A stretch of DNA of 62,000 bases from Symsagittifera roscoffensis. Lineage: Eukaryota; Xenacoelomorpha; Acoela; Convolutidae. The notes below the pieces were generated by a model. That model ran no database searches and was not told where the DNA came from. It was given only the letters and a program-made list of their open reading frames with translations. Position 1 is the stretch's first letter. Each line of letters starts with the position of its first letter. The stretch spans positions 1-62,000 of the forward strand of contig NW_026971479.1 in NCBI RefSeq assembly GCF_963678635.1, read 5' to 3'. Below, one piece after another: positions 13,222 through 24,759 of this stretch. The translations under genes and the position numbers were made by a program.

Positions 13222-14985
13222 ATGAGCCGAAATTTTGGATCCCTACATCGCTCAAATTCCCACCCAGCCAACCTCCAAACTCAAATCCCAATAATCCCAC
13301 TTTTTGTTTTCCCACCACCCGATTTTCCAATTATTAATAAACCATCAAGCACGAATTCTGATACTAACTCAGATATTTTAGTTTTCATACTATCTCACAA
13401 TTTAAAAACTCTAATGTAGAAACTCCCGACGAATTTGCAGACTATGAACCATCTCCCTCTACCCATACCCAGACCATCTCCTCAGTTTTTTCAAAACCCC
13501 CTTTTCAACCCATCCCACCCAGTCATCCACTCCCATCCGTTTCCACTCGTTCTTATGCTTCCCAAGTAAAACCAACCTACTCTCCGACAGATCATATGAT
13601 AATTCCCCAGACACCCCTCTAATTTCCAAAAAACTTGATAGTTTTATTACTTAAAAACAACAATTAATACACCCCAACATCCTTACAATACCTTAACTAT
13701 CATCCGCAATAACATCCTCAAATCCACCTACCCCAACACTCTCTTCAGCTTACACTCCATCATTAGCAAAATCATCCACATCCTAAGAAACCCACACCAG
13801 TACTCACCGAGCTTATCGCACTTTTAAACAAAAATTTCCAAATCACCCATACCTAACCAAACCCGGAACAGCCCGCGAATATATTAATCATCCGGAACAC
13901 ACAAACACGAAAAATTTTCTTGAAATCACCTTCCCCTCATTTCCGTAATATGCATTAAATACACCTACCATTGCTAACGACACACGCAATTTTGATGATG
14001 AGCACGTTCTAATGCCAACTGTTCATTGGAAAGCTTATTATAATTATTCTAACCCACTCTGCCTACCATTAGCTAATACTAATGAAAGTATCGAGAAAAA
14101 CAAAAACATGTTATTAAGACTCACCACAACAATAACACCTCGACAATTTACTTACGTTGGATATAAAAAATTATTAAAAACATCACCGTACCCCGAGATA
14201 ACAATTTTGCAATAGAATACTACGATCATAATATCATCCGCCCTAATCAAGATCATTTTTTAGATGAAGACCGCTTCGCAAACCCGCAACTAACAGAAAA
14301 TTTTTTCATTAAAACATTACACGTATTTACAATTTTCGATAGAAAGCATGATCATATTATTTCAGAATCACTAGTTGATATTCAAGCATATGAAAGCTTC
14401 TATGATAAATTTCAGTTATTTTCACTAGCCTTTCACTTTCTTTCACCACAGGAACGCGATTTGCATTGTTTCCACGATATTATGTTACACTCTAAACAAA
14501 CGCACACCTATACATATTATCGTTTTATACAAAATCCTTTTGATTAACACACTCCATCAAGACAACCTCACCATCGTTTTCAGTTTCTTAACTTAAAATA
14601 CACGTCACCATTTTTTCTTAATTTTACATTTTGCATTAAAGATACTAACCTCCACGGCATCCTCCGCAACTATGAACCATCACAAAGACCTTCAATGCTT
14701 TAGAATCAAGACCCTTCCTTATCCCGCATGAACTTATCCAACCTATTGAAATACCCATATTAGAATACATTCACAATACTAAATAAAATCATAAAATATA
14801 TAACCTCATCGAAAACACACCCTACGAATTTGCAGTAGGCGCAGAAGAACTAAACAACATCAAGGCACTTCAATTGCTTTGACCACTGCTACACCCTAAA
14901 AATATCATACGCATACTATCCAAGTTACCAACAACATCAGACATGATTCACGACATCTTCCATCACGCCTTTTTCCCAGAAGACT
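13222..14985 (+). pseudogene. Third ORF downstream of env (unrecognised, conserved in the second copy)
   Basis: After env, an ATG at 13222 opens a frame beginning MSRNFGSLHRSNSHP. It breaks at 13417 but continues in another frame (ETPDEFAD... to about 13620) with a Pro/Ser-rich, disordered composition. After more damaged sequence, a more ordered region follows (about 13980-14545) with HWKAYYNYS and RQFTYVGYKK, split by a frameshift near 14190, and further coding-like pieces run to about 14985. The first 100 codons recur, in frame, in the inverted copy at 39245-38950, so a real gene existed here. LTR elements rarely carry a gene 3' of env. I cannot assign a function. Confidence 0.5.
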
Positions 14986-14999
14986 AAGGTAACTATAAA

Positions 15000-17040
15000 T
15001 TCAAATACTTTTAACTAATAAATTCAAATTTGTACTAACCATTTTCTATCAATGTTTGGCTTATTCTTTTAGTCTTCACACCGCAATTATCTACAAAACA
15101 GAAAAGACAAATAAAAATACAAACTTGTTAAATTATATTAAAACTCAATAATTTCTTGCACTAAATAATGTAGTAAAATTTATAACAAATGTAGTAGTTT
15201 TATTTATAAATTATTTCCCCATGAAGCAGTAAAAAAGAAATACGATGAAAATTTTTAAAGTAAATTTCCCTAAAACGCAGTTAATTTCAAATTCTATGCA
15301 ATAAATTGATAAAATGAGAAAGCAGTCCTAACATTTTCAAAATTTTTATTTATTCGCACAGAAATTGTATCCAAACTCGCACAGCTCGCCCACGAAGAAT
15401 TGTTTAAAATAATGAATTTAAGTTTCAAGCTTTCACTATCAACAACACTTACACACGATAACAAGTTTCAAATTTTCATTTAACCCGGTTGGAAAGGAAT
15501 TATACACTAAGTCAAACTAACCAACGCAGCTTACTAAACACCACAAATCATAAAATAACAGCATGACTAAGAAAAGAAAACCAACGGTACCCAAACCGGA
15601 TTAACCCAGTTTAAAACTGGATAATTTATTCTTTTGAAGACTATTATCAAGTCTAAGAAAGAAATAAAAAAACACAAAAAAGTCGCAAGACAAAACCAAA
15701 CCAAGAACAATTTGATTTTTGAAAAAAAAAGGACACAACCAAAGTAACATAAGAAAATCCAGAAAAAAACCAACGTAAAACGTTGTCACATAACAGGACC
15801 TCTCAAAGAAACAGCATGCAGCCATACTCCCACTCCTGGCCTAACCCACCAGAGAAGGACGTCCTGAGCATGCTCTATAGCCGGCCTAACCCACCGTGCT
15901 ACATCCACGCTTTGTGACACACGCTCCTATGTTTAATAAGAGCTACTCAAGGGTGAGTAACTCTTCAAAATAACTGAACTAAAACAAAACGCTTTTGTGA
16001 AAACGACCAACTAAGTTCATGACTAAAAAACCAAATTAACATAAATTTATAAAAAGTAAATCATACTTTGCAGTATATAGATCATACACAACAACAAAGG
16101 CGAATGTCCAAAGACTAGATGATCCCATCACACTCGAACAAAAGAATGGCTAAACACAACCGGCATGCCTTCCACAATCACGACTCAAAGGATTTAGTGT
16201 ACGAATTGACTTCGCAGAAAAGGACTTCATTGAACTAGACCAATGACCACCTCGATGCTCAAGTATACGTACAAATCCGAATTACAAGGCATCCCTTCCA
16301 AACACGATCTTCACGCCATTCCCAGACGAGGCTGCACACAAAACAGTTCTCTACTAAAACAGAAAAACCTGACATAGCAAACCATTTTGGAATCGAATTG
16401 ATTTCATTGGGGATCACAGTCATTGTCGAATGACGTAATAACAACTTCCTATCCCTGATTCCAGCGTCCTGGAACGCTCTTCTTCATGAGGAACCGGATA
16501 AGAAAAAGATTTTCGCCAAATACCAACGTTCATCATTCATCCTTCAATTGCAGAAGAGAAGAAAGATGGTTCTAAAAAACTCTGTAAACCCCAGATGGGT
16601 GGAACCTGAACTAAACTACATTTTATTATTGGATAAATTAGATATTTTACCACTGCAAAAACTTTAATATCAACCAATCATAATCCATCTTATTTGTAAC
16701 CCACATTACTAACAACCCACTTATTTGTAAGTGCTGAAATTACTTGTAATTTCAGCACCAGAGAGATTTGAATTTAACTTAGAAATTAGTTACCTCTCCA
16801 AGAGAACTTCCGCAGTTGCAATAAGCCAGTACACTCTAGATCTATTGAGCCTAGCAGAGACTAGTTAAACACGCTGAGACTAGTAGATATAAGAGTAAGA
16901 TTAGGATCGGTATTTGTCTAAGAAGTTGAACGAATCTATCCGGCCGAAAATAAGACAGCGTGACGAGCAGACGGTGTACCCTATCCTAAATTACTCTATG
17001 AGTTAACCTCAACAACCTAACTCACAAATGAAAAGTTCCT
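15000..17040. other. Gene-free AT-rich stretch, possible 3' end of the plus-strand retroelement
   Basis: No convincing coding frame is present. The A-rich, G-poor strand bias of the retroelement continues to about 15,800 and then fades. Two copies of GGCCTAACCCACC occur near 15839 and 15875, a perfect 15-bp palindrome CCAGTTTAAAACTGG at about 15,607, and a strong hairpin at 16731-16758. A 3' LTR could lie here but cannot be delimited without its 5' partner. Confidence 0.4.
16731..16758. repeat. Perfect 13-bp inverted repeat with 2-nt loop
   Basis: The arms GTGCTGAAATTAC and GTAATTTCAGCAC are exact reverse complements separated by TT. It stands at the junction between the A-rich retroelement tail and the LTR-like repeats to the right. 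Confidence 0.85.
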
Positions 17041-17058
17041 AGTTATTGTGTCCTTTTC

Positions 17059-17790
17059 TTTTTCTCACTAGTGGTCGAAAAAGTGCAGGTCAGGTTCTAC
17101 TCTCCAAATTGCATGTTTGCAATGTCCTTTTTGGAAAAAAAAAATTCCTTCGAAAAATTAGACCGAGAGCAATTGGTCGGCTCCTTGTTTTTCCTTTTTC
17201 CCTCACTTGCAAATTTTAATAAATCAGTTTTGTTCATGATATACGATGGTTGCTTAAAGCTATGACGCTATGACTAGAAAAAATTGGCGATTTGATTAAG
17301 GTTGAACAACCCCTCGTTACAACAAAAGCATATAAGGAGCATAGAAAAAAAACAAAATGGCGACTGGCTGACGTCAGTTACCCTAATCCTGCTCGTTTTT
17401 AACCGTCCTATTGGAGTCAGTTGATTTTCTCGTCTGTTAAGGGCTAACTACTATGTCACGAAATTCAGGCCATTAGCCGAATGACTTTTGATCAGCTCTC
17501 ATTTACATGCAAAAATAACCACATAGCTGGATCTCGAATCCCCACACTACATGATTACTAAAAAAACATGGCTAAAAAACCAAAGTTAAATAAGTTTTAC
17601 TGACAGTTGTATACTAAAAACATAAGAGAGTTTTGTTGAATCTCTCATCGACTCTAACTGATCATGCTCTGAAATACTTAAAGTTAAAATTGGAGTGAAT
17701 TGAAAAAAATGCAGCAGTTAAAAATATTGTAACATTCGACCAAATACTACACAGTGACGTAGCATTGAAAAAGTACCTATAGACAATTCT
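17059..17790 (-). repeat. LTR-like dispersed repeat, copy 1
   Basis: Blocks here recur in the same order at 18882-19450. Shared anchors include AAAAAGTGCAGGTCAGG, GACCGAGAGCAATTGGTCGG, and the core GGATCyyGrATCCCCACACTACATGA. The core is also found at 19617, 47172, 57440 and 59870. I assign the minus strand from the flanking minus-strand retroelement genes. No coding capacity is visible. Confidence 0.65.
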
Positions 17791-17799
17791 GTTTGATAA

Positions 17800-18880
17800 A
17801 ATTACTGAAAAACGAAGTGGCGCTTGAAGAAATCAAAAGCAAAGCTCATTATCTGACGAAAAATTAGCTAAGAAACTCTCTTTGATCACTCTTTCTGGCG
17901 CACTGAATAAAAGAAAAAAAGTGACCATGTAAAAAAAATAAGATATGGTATTTCATTCACCATCCTGGGAAAAAAAAGCGGGATTTTTTTAAATCTAGTT
18001 TAAAGACGAAGCTAAAGTAATATGTGTTATGATCTCTTCTGCTGCTTTAAACTCCAGTCAAGTTCAGCGTAGGGTAAGCTAATTGAATGTACAATCAAAC
18101 ACATATCTACGCTTTTACTCTCTAAAAAGCCTGTTTTTAAAGAATAAAAACCATAAGCAAAACCTTGTTTTGACTGTTTTCATACAATCTGGAAAAACAT
18201 TAGTGTGTAAAATTAGGTTCAAAACAATGACGCATATGTTACAATTAATTCCAAAACTCGTTTTTTCCGCGTATTCAAATCCCTATGCTTTTTTTGTGTT
18301 TTGAAGAAAAAATTGTTTTCATGATTTTTTTCTCACCATACCATTGAATGTAAAGACCTAATTGAACAAGAAATTGCATATCAGAACACATCAGAAGAAA
18401 ACTGCATATCAGGAAGGAGATGATTACCGCTTTGCAGGATTTTCCACGTATATTGTGGTATTTTTGGTTAGTTTCTAAGACAGTTCTCATATCAAAAGTC
18501 AACAAAAAAATAACTCAATTTCAAATAAGAGAAAGGGACAGTCATTTGGGCTATTTCCCAGCTCCTCGCTTATTTTTTAGAAGGAAATTTTAGTTTAAAA
18601 ATCACCTTGAAACGTGTCAGCGTGAAATTGTGAGCAAATTTTTACAACAATTATATCAAGCAAAATGTCGTGTGAACATTTTTTGAGCAGCTTTCTTTTG
18701 CAATTTAACGAGGAGTAGGAGTTGGAAAAGAGACATTGTTTACCAAATTTTTTCCGCCTAATGTTCTAATCGTTCCAAACTAACTGAATTTCTTAAGTGT
18801 TGTTTCAAGGCATGTACTGAAAAAAAATTATGATCAAAAGGTTCAATAAGGAAATATTTGGGCCGAATGAAAAGTCGTTT
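17800..18880. other. Gene-free spacer between LTR-like copies
   Basis: AT-rich sequence with only short chance ORFs. I see no repeat beyond simple A and T runs. Confidence 0.5.
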
Positions 18881-18881
18881 T

Positions 18882-19450
18882 CTTTTGCTCACTAGTGGTC
18901 AAAAAAGTGCAGGTCAGGAATCTACTCTCTAAATTACATGTTTGCAATGTCCTTTTTGGAAAAAAATTCCATCGAAAAATTAGACCGAGAGCAATTGGTC
19001 GGCTCTTTATTTTTTCATTTTCCCTCACTTGCAGAGTTTAAAAAATCAGTTTTGTTCATGATATGTTTTCCTACTCGTTTTTAACCGTCTTAACCGAGCT
19101 AGTTGATTTTTTCGTCTGTTAAGGGCTAACTACTATGTCACAAACTTTAGGCATTAGCCGAATGACTTTTGATCAGCTCTCCTTTACATGCAACATAGCT
19201 GGATCTTGGATCCCCACACTACATGAATACTATTAAAAACATGGCTAAAAAACCAAAATTAAATAAACTTTACTGACAGTTGTATACTAAACACATAAGA
19301 GATGGGTTGACTCTCTCATCGACTCTAACTGTTCATGCTCCGAAATACTAATTTAAAATTAGAGTGAATTGAAAAAATTGCAGCAGATAAAAATATTGTA
19401 ACATTCGCCAAAATACTACATAGTGACGGAGCAAAGAAAAATTACCTATA
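18882..19450 (-). repeat. LTR-like dispersed repeat, copy 2
   Basis: This is collinear with 17059-17790, with small deletions (for example the segment corresponding to 17260-17390 is missing). It abuts a third, more diverged copy at 19455. Confidence 0.65.
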
Positions 19451-19454
19451 GACG

Positions 19455-20281
19455 ATTGGCTGGCGTCAGCTACTCTAGTTCTACTCGTTTGTCACCGTTC
19501 CGACCTAGCCAGTTGATTTTCTGGTCTGTTTAGGGCTAAGTAAAACGTTACCATTTTTAGGCCATCAGTCAAACGAATTTTAATCAACTTGCGTTTACTT
19601 GCAAAGACAACCACACAGCTGGGTTTCGGATCCCCAGACTACATAATTATCATTAAAAACACAGCCTGAACATCCTATTTTACTTTGTTTTTGATGACAG
19701 TTCTATTTTAATTCCATTGGAGATGGATTGACCCTTCCCTCTTCCTAGCTACTCATATTCTAAATTATTAATCAATACCGGTGTTAATTCATAGGTTTAT
19801 AGCATCAGAGAAGCTAAAAATCAGTTTATTATAGTCATTCACCATCTGATGGTCTCTGGGGGGCCGTGCCTCCGCTTTTGTGATTTCTCTGTAATAACGT
19901 CGTTATTACTCCCAATTCGTGGCACGGGAGGGTACTGCTTCTTCCGTTTGCCCCACCGAAACCTCCTTTCAGGCTTTTGTCTCCAATTAGTTGTCTTATC
20001 GTGCGCGATCATCCCGATAAGAGGCTTCGTGTTTTTCTTTCGTTTTCTTCCGACTTTTTCTCGCTAATTCGGTTGTTTTTCTGATTTCCTTCACTTTTTT
20101 ATCCAAATGTTGTCATTTCCTGCATTTATCAGAAAGTTGTGTCGCCAATCGAAAGTTCGAGCAATAAAACTTCTGGAAAATTTGAGCCTCTTTTTCAACA
20201 GTTTTCAATCACTAAGGCCTCTAATGCTACTTTTGTGCTGCGCCGGAAGGTTCCGCTGTGCCAATCCGGGGGAATGGCACA
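19455..20281 (-). repeat. LTR-like dispersed repeat, copy 3, with terminal TGTGCC edge
   Basis: This segment is homologous to 57260-58090 and 59700-60532. Shared anchors are GGATCCCCAGACTACAT, CATTGGAGATGGATTGAC and TCGTGGCACGGGAGGGTA. Its right edge is a 25-nt hairpin, TGTGCCA to TGGCACA (20257-20281), also present at 60508-60532. Read on the minus strand it begins TGTGCC, as an LTR should. Minus-strand retroelement ORFs start immediately to the right, so this fits a 3' LTR of a minus-strand element. Confidence 0.6.
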
Positions 20282-20299
20282 TAATCTCCGGACAGTCCC

Positions 20300-22080
20300 C
20301 ATCAATGTCCTCATTGATCGCCTAACACCGGGTTATCGTCAAGTAGTGATCCAGTTCTCTACAATCAACCTTACAAATCGCATCAGAAAATGAATTTTAT
20401 CCACTCCACCTCAACTAACTTTGTGTCACAAATTGCATCATACTACATCTCACTGCCTTTCAACATTTTCACAAAAATTGCCCATGATGAGTTTCTAACA
20501 ACATCAAGGTCTGCTTTTAGTTCAGCCCTCACAAAACAAAAAGTTCAAGAAGTTCATTATATTGAATCTTGGTTGATTGGTTTTTTTTTCAGCGCACAAA
20601 TACGACTAAATGTTTCTCCTTCTCTATTCACTTCCATCTCGCGTCACAGCTCCGTCTTCACTACATTGCTTCTTGTACTTGTTATTCAGCCTCACTGTCT
20701 TCTGGAACTTTCTCCAGCATGGCCCTGAAGTTGCTGGCCGTGCCCCAACACTCCTGCTTAAACAGCCTCGGTTTGCAACAAGGCAACAAGTCCATGTTCA
20801 CCTTTTGTTTCCGGTTCCTGCAAAAGCTGTTTTGCAGACAAAGGCTCACAATCCGTTCTAGGTCAGCGTGTAAGACCTCCCTCTTTTCAGTTTCAGTAGT
20901 ACAAGGCACTCCAGCTACCCGCTTTACCGCCGTAGTAACAGCGTTCCTGTGAGTTAGGAAGGCTCTCCTATAGGCTCCTGGTCCTATATTTAGCTGAAAG
21001 GGTTGATAAGCTTCCATGTTCCCGGACATATGACGCTTCGCGTGTCCATACATCCATGATGTCATCACTGCAAGGGATCAAGGCATCCACCTTTGCCTCG
21101 ACCATATCCTCTCAATGGCTTTGTGTATCCTCAGAACCTTGCAGGTGGTTCTGAAAAGTTTTAGGTTGTTGTTCAACTTCACGTTACTTAGTTGCTCGAT
21201 TGTCGGCACAGTCGTCTCCTACTCATTCATGCCTTTGTTAGCTTCTAGCCATCTCACCGCCAGCATGGCACAAACCACCAGAAAGGACACTGGTTGATTT
21301 TGGTCGGGCAACCCCGTGGAGTACAACTCCTTCACGTCCCACACTAACACCAGATTCCCTCGTTTGGGGTACCATAAAGTCTGCGCCAGGCAGTGACAAG
21401 GATACTCCACATGGGTCATCAAGATGTTCCTTCGGGTCCGGTACCCAGAAGCTCCCAGCAACGGTTCCACGTCTGTCATAGTCCTATGTACGTCGTCTTT
21501 CTCATCAATGGTGAAGAATTTGGTGGTCAACACTCCACACGATTTCTTTCTCTGGAATTCACTGACGTTACCCTCACTCAATCATATGAAACTCTCACCC
21601 ACAACGTCCTGCAACTCGCCTTCAGATCTCTTCGGGACGACCCGAATGATCTTCGTCAGTAAAATGTATGAACTTTCTGACATCCTGGCCAAACTCACCT
21701 ACTTTGGCACCGAGAAGAGTTGGTCTACCAACACCTGCAGCGTCCTAGCGTCCATTACCACCATATGCGTAAGGTACCTACTTTTGCAATATGGTGTGGA
21801 ACGCGAACCCACCAGATAAATCGAACCAGTAGGTCTATGATAGGCCTCACTATCTTTCAAATTCATCTCATTCTCTCGACAACCTCCAATAATCTGCTCA
21901 GTCTGCAATGTCCCTGGGAATGCTTCTACACTCAAGGACGTAACCAGTCCATGGACACGCTCCAGGCGTTCCAATGATCCGGTTGAGCTTGTCGTACTTT
22001 AAAATTGCAAGGCAGTGGTCAAGTTCACTTCCGTTACTCCGTGGCAGTCCGCAACCAACTCCATTTCAGTAGTAGAAGGG
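20300..22080 (-). pseudogene. Minus-strand retroelement ORF remnants (unrecognised)
   Basis: Three coding-looking minus-strand pieces follow each other: 21974-21699, 21581-21219 and 21068-20682. Local GC content is clearly higher than in the flanks and matches the other minus-strand retroelement coding regions at 41-43 kb and 51-55 kb. Visible features are a YLVGS motif (first piece), a hydrophobic VSFLVVCAMLAVRWLEA stretch (second piece) and a Cys-rich patch around DLLPCCKPRLFKQEC (third piece). Frames change between pieces. Its place next to a probable 3' LTR suggests the 3' part of the internal region, such as an env-position gene. I do not recognise the domain; an SGNH-like fold is possible but unproven. 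Confidence 0.4.
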
Positions 22081-22099
22081 TGAGGGAGAGGGGGGGTGG

Positions 22100-22940
22100 T
22101 GGGAGACCCCCATGTTTTAAGATAGAGAATAGAACATCCGATCTCCCAGCTATGTATAAAGATTGGGTATAGAGTCTACAATGTATTGAGATGGGGAATA
22201 GGTTTCCTATGTATTAAGATTGTAAGGTTTCAGATGGTAAGTTTCAGAGAAAGTTTTGGCACCCGAATTTTTTTTGCTCGATTTTGCCAATACTTTGGTT
22301 TTTGTGTGGAAATGTCTAGTTTTTTCGCAAAAATTTTGGCTCGCATTATCTAACTGTTAATTATTACTGGTTAATTACGTGTAGGTTGTAAAATTAAGGT
22401 AATGTATTCAGTTTTCTTGTACATGGTAAGTCAATGGTAAGAGTTTTTGGGCAAAAACTTGGAGTTTTGTCACAAAAATTGTCATAAAAACTATAAAACA
22501 CTATAGTTTTATTGTAATTCGATCTAATTTATTGGATACTCTTAGTTTCTATCTATCTGCATTTATGCCGAAACCTACTGAAACTTTGAAAAAAGTCAAA
22601 ATTCAGGAAAAAATTGCAAAAAAATCAAGTTTTTGCGAAAAAGTACAAAAAAAAATTTCAAAGTTTTCGGAAAAAATTGCAAAAATTTCAGAGTTTTTGG
22701 AACAAACTGCAAATTTTTGGAAAAAACTGCAAAAATATCAAGATTTTGGCTAGTTTTTTGTTGCTTCTGATCTAATTGAATAAAAAGTAATTACGTTTAT
22801 AGTTTAAAATTAAGCTCAAATTGTATTTCAATTGGCATCATGTTGATACACTGATACAAAACTTTGAAAAGAAATATGGATTTTTCCAAATTTTTCTCAC
22901 AAAAAATCGAAATACGATAAGTTTAAGTATTATTTGATTA
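22100..22940. other. Gene-free stretch with short imperfect repeats
   Basis: A G-rich junction near 22081-22110 is followed by loosely repeated blocks of about 35 bp built on GTATTAAGATTG / GGGAATAG (22115-22215). Low-complexity AT-rich sequence with recurring TTTTTGGAAAAAA follows (22600-22750). The Lys-rich ORF in the latter is a by-product of that repetition. Confidence 0.5.
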
Positions 22941-23399
22941 AGAAAGCGGGTTATATAATGCTCTCAACATTAACAAGAAAGCTCATAAAAGCTGAATCGA
23001 AATTGAAACATGTAGAAGATAGTGAAAATAACCGTAATTTTTGAGAAAGTAAAATAAAAATTATTCAAATTTATCAAAAATTTTCGATTTTCAACCTTTT
23101 AAATGGACATTTAAATAAATCTTTGTCCAATTCAGGGAGAATTCAAATAGGATTCTCAATACAAATGAACATTAAGAGCAATATTCCATAAAATTTCTAG
23201 ACTTTTGCTCAATGATTAACCCAAATTTGTACAAAAATTACAAATTCAGAGAAGTTATTCACCTTAATAGTACAGAATTTCAGATCAATGATAAAAAATG
23301 AACAGCTAATAGCTAAAATTGACAAAAACGAAATAAGTTTTTCTTAAAAATTTATTCGATATTTGCTCAAATTCAAAATGATTCAAAATGATTCAAAAT

Positions 23400-24640
23400 C
23401 TTCTTCATAAATGATGATTATCTCTCTGTTGCTTCTGCAACATAATTTCACAATTTTCAGTAGAAATGTTCTATTCTCAAAGGTTATTCTCACTTTCTGC
23501 TTAGTACAAGGTTCCGCTTTTGAACACACTTTGCATGAAAATTTAGTCAGAACTGGAGAATTTAGGGGGAAAATAGTATCAATTGAACGAACAATTTGCA
23601 AGCAGAGATGAAATTAGAACTGATACCGTCTGATTGTTATGATAAAAATTGTAAATGTCTTCCTCAAGTTTCCCTTGTTAGGTGCTACAGTAAACTGTTT
23701 AAGCAAAAATACAACTTTTGGGATAAATATCTATCACTTTTCTGGAAAAATAGTCATTTTTTCATGATTTTCTGTAGAACTGCTCTTTGCTTTAAGGTTA
23801 TTCCTGCTTTCTGCTTAAAGCATGTTTTCGCTATTGAACACATTTTGCAAGAAAGTTTAGTCAGAACTGGAGAATTTAGGATGAAAATAGTATCAATTGA
23901 ACGAACAATTTGCTGGCAAAGATGAAATTAGATCTGATACCGTCTGATTATTGTGATAAAAATTGTAAATGTCTTCCTCAAGTTTCCCTTGTTAGGTGCT
24001 ACAGTAAACTATTTAAGCAAAAATACAATTTTTGGGATAAATATCTATCCCTTTTTTGGATTTCTACAGAAAACCATTTTTTCATGATTTTCTGTAGAAA
24101 TACTCTATGCTTTAAGGTTATTCCTGCTTTCTGCTTAATGCATGTTTTCGCTAATGAACACATTTTGCAAGAAAATTTAGTCAGAACTGGAGAATTTAGG
24201 AGGAAAATGTTATAAATTGAACGAACAACTTGCTGGCAAATATGAAATTAGAACTGATACCGTCTGATTATTATGATAAAAATTGTAAATGTCTTGCTCA
24301 AGTTTCCCTTTTTATGTGCTACAGTAAACTACTTAAGCAAAAATACAACTTATAAGATCAATAGTTATCACTTCTCTGGAAAAAGAGTCATTTTTTTATG
24401 ATTTTCTCTAGAAAAACTCTATGTTTTAAGGTTTTTCTTGCTTTCTGCTTAGTGAATGTTTTCGCTTTTGAACACACTTTGCAAAAAAATTTAGTCAGAA
24501 CTGGAGAATTTAGGAGGAAAATAGTATCAATTGAACGAACAATTTGCTAGCAGAGATGAAATTAGAATTTACACCATCTGATTATTACGAAAAAAATTGT
24601 AATTGTCTTCCTCAAGGTTGTCTTGATAGGTGCTAGAGTA
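23400..24640 (+). repeat. Tandem array of about 312-320-bp units (left arm)
   Basis: Four units are marked by TTAGTCAGAACTGGAGAATT at about 23545, 23857, 24177 and 24490. Periods are 312, 320 and 313 bp. Units differ by roughly 5-15%. Where the period is a multiple of three, open frames of about 105 codons recur (23596-23925, 23910-24215), but their composition and lack of start context suggest chance frames. Confidence 0.85.
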
Positions 24641-24759
24641 ACTTATTTCAGCAAAATTACAATTATTTTGTCAATAACTATCACTTTTCTTGCAAAATAA
24701 ATTTTAAATAGCTTTTTTTTGTTATTTAAAAAGGAACTTTTCTCAAAAATATCGAATTG

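Larger units (their letters stand above)
1..15000 (+). mobile_element. Decayed Ty3/gypsy-type LTR retroelement with envelope gene
   Basis: Pieces of gag, aspartic protease, reverse transcriptase, RNase H, integrase, an envelope-like glycoprotein and two extra ORFs follow one another on the plus strand in retroviral order. Protease-RT-RNaseH-integrase order and the YLDD-type RT box point to Ty3/gypsy (Metaviridae) rather than Ty1/copia. Every long gene is broken by stops and frameshifts, so this copy cannot be autonomous. The plus strand is strikingly rich in A and poor in G through this stretch, as in many retroviral genomes. The 5' LTR would lie left of the window; I could not delimit a 3' LTR, so the right boundary (somewhere between 14,990 and 16,700) is approximate. 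Confidence 0.8.

Noticed and set aside
1-15000. BEL/Pao assignment for the plus-strand retroelement
   Set aside because: The chuvirus-like glycoprotein would fit BEL/Pao, but YLDD context, RNase H and integrase layout read as Ty3/gypsy. A phylogeny could overturn this.
22532-22753. 73-codon Lys-rich ORF
   Set aside because: Arises from repeated TTTTTGGAAAAAA-like sequence; no protein-like pattern.
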